From Macrobrachium rosenbergii (Eukaryota > Arthropoda > Malacostraca > Decapoda > Palaemonidae), in the NCBI RefSeq assembly GCF_040412425.1, contig NC_089795.1, positions 84,752,163-84,816,162 of the forward strand: a stretch of DNA of 64,000 nucleotides. The letters run 5' to 3'. This document shows, piece by piece, positions 63,471 through 64,000 of this stretch. The position numbers were made by a program, and so were the translations under genes. Positions within the stretch are counted from its first letter, which is position 1; each line of letters opens with the position of its first letter. A model generated the notes under the pieces. That model had not been told where the DNA came from and made no database searches. It worked only from the letters and a program-made list of their open reading frames with translations.

Positions 63471-63981
63471 TGATTGATAATTGAAATGTGTTTTATTACA
63501 TCATTTTCAATTTACGAGCTAGGGTAAGGAGGCATTTTCCTCAAAATACATCAGCTACTCACTAAATTGGTTTTCGGACATTCTGAAATACTGATGAAGT
63601 TTTTGTTCATCATCCTGCATCGTGCTGTTCTCTATATATATTGTGAAATATTCTCCTTCAGTGTTCATTTTCTTCAGGGAATTGTGCACCCAATATTGTC
63701 GTTTTTGCCTTTTTCACTTGCCTGTTTTCTGCTTCCTCTTCCAAATTGAGTGCCATCACCGCCAAGTCCCTTATACTAAAATTCATGAACATTTCAAGCT
63801 AGCATGACAACATCCTTCTGGTATAAACAATAGGACTGGACTATGATCATACTGCTGGAAGCTAGATGGTGCAGTGTGGATGCACATTCAGGAGACAGTC
63901 AGGTGACGTTCAGCGCAGGTCAGGTGCGTGTCAGTTTACATTCAAGCGTAGTGTGAATAGACCCTTTTTTCGTTTCTTCAG

Positions 63982-64000
63982 CAACAGCTACAACCGCCAA
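63982..64000 (+). CDS. Exon 17 start (cut by window edge)
   Basis: A good acceptor (TTTTTTCGTTTCTTCAG) ends at 63981, and the following bases read ATATTA in the phase 1 required by exon 16. Only 19 bases are visible. It would begin the linker to a second FN3 or Ig domain. The acceptor's pyrimidine tract starts directly at the end of the Harbinger element. Confidence 0.4.

Larger units (their letters stand above)
62542..63964. mobile_element. PIF/Harbinger DNA transposon, both genes broken
   Basis: Terminal inverted repeats GGGATCTGTTCACACTATA on the left and, in reverse on the right, GGGTCTATTCACACTACG. About 1.42 kb. Inside are a MADF-type gene on + and a DDE transposase fragment on -, the two-gene layout typical of PIF/Harbinger elements. 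I see no clear 3-bp target duplication. Confidence 0.8.

Overview
This is eukaryotic, AT-rich, extremely repeat-dense genomic DNA, most likely from a decapod crustacean. The grounds are: more than twenty long (TA)n and (GA/CT)n microsatellites; a degraded DIRS1-like retrotransposon; a repeat ending in the short sequence GACCTCATTGGTCCCAGCG, which I recall as common in decapod genomes; and a host gene with long introns and GT-AG splicing. No prokaryotic genes, rRNA or CRISPR arrays are present. Almost all long open frames are read-through of microsatellites (Tyr-Ile or Arg-Glu runs) and are not genes.

One host gene runs on the + strand from about 11.2 kb to past the right edge. I assembled it by hand from 17 exons, using splice sites and intron phase. 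The order is: signal peptide (exons 1-2), a four-cysteine LCCL domain (exons 2-5), a Cys-rich linker (exon 6), Ig-like domain 1 (exons 7-8), Ig-like domain 2 (exons 9-11), three EGF-like repeats, one exon each (exons 12-14), an FN3 domain (exons 15-16), and the first bases of a further exon at the window end. The Ig-EGF-EGF-EGF-FN3 order, the spacing of the EGF cysteines and the lack of the usual second cysteine in Ig2 resemble the ectodomain of Tie-family angiopoietin receptors. The transmembrane and kinase parts would lie beyond the window. An LCCL module in front of a Tie-like ectodomain is the most interesting signal here. The exon for EGF3 is one base short for its frame, and the exon 3/exon 4 junction does not close in phase, so the gene may carry assembly indels, a missing small exon, or real damage.

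Left region (1-11 kb): a solo LTR on the minus strand, a compact LTR element with a repetitive 183-residue ORF, a large fold-back element with a MITE inside one arm, the 3' end of a Gypsy-like element, and a LINE C-terminal fragment. Introns 1-3 (11.2-36.6 kb): MITE and fold-back nests, a Penelope-like or hammerhead-like tail, a dead hAT transposase (GTF2IRD2/ZBED5-like), a tRNA-derived SINE, a roughly 1-kb duplication that copied exon 3 and then decayed, a dead DIRS1-like retroelement, and a possible minus-strand terminal exon inside an inverted repeat. Introns 4-8 (36.8-52 kb): a TTAA-flanked piggyBac-like non-autonomous element carrying five copies of a ~370-bp tandem repeat, several MITEs and a second decayed exon duplication next to exon 9. 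Right region (53-64 kb): the EGF/FN3 exons, LINE remnants, two more fold-back elements, and a PIF/Harbinger element with both of its genes broken, ending 17 bp before the last exon.
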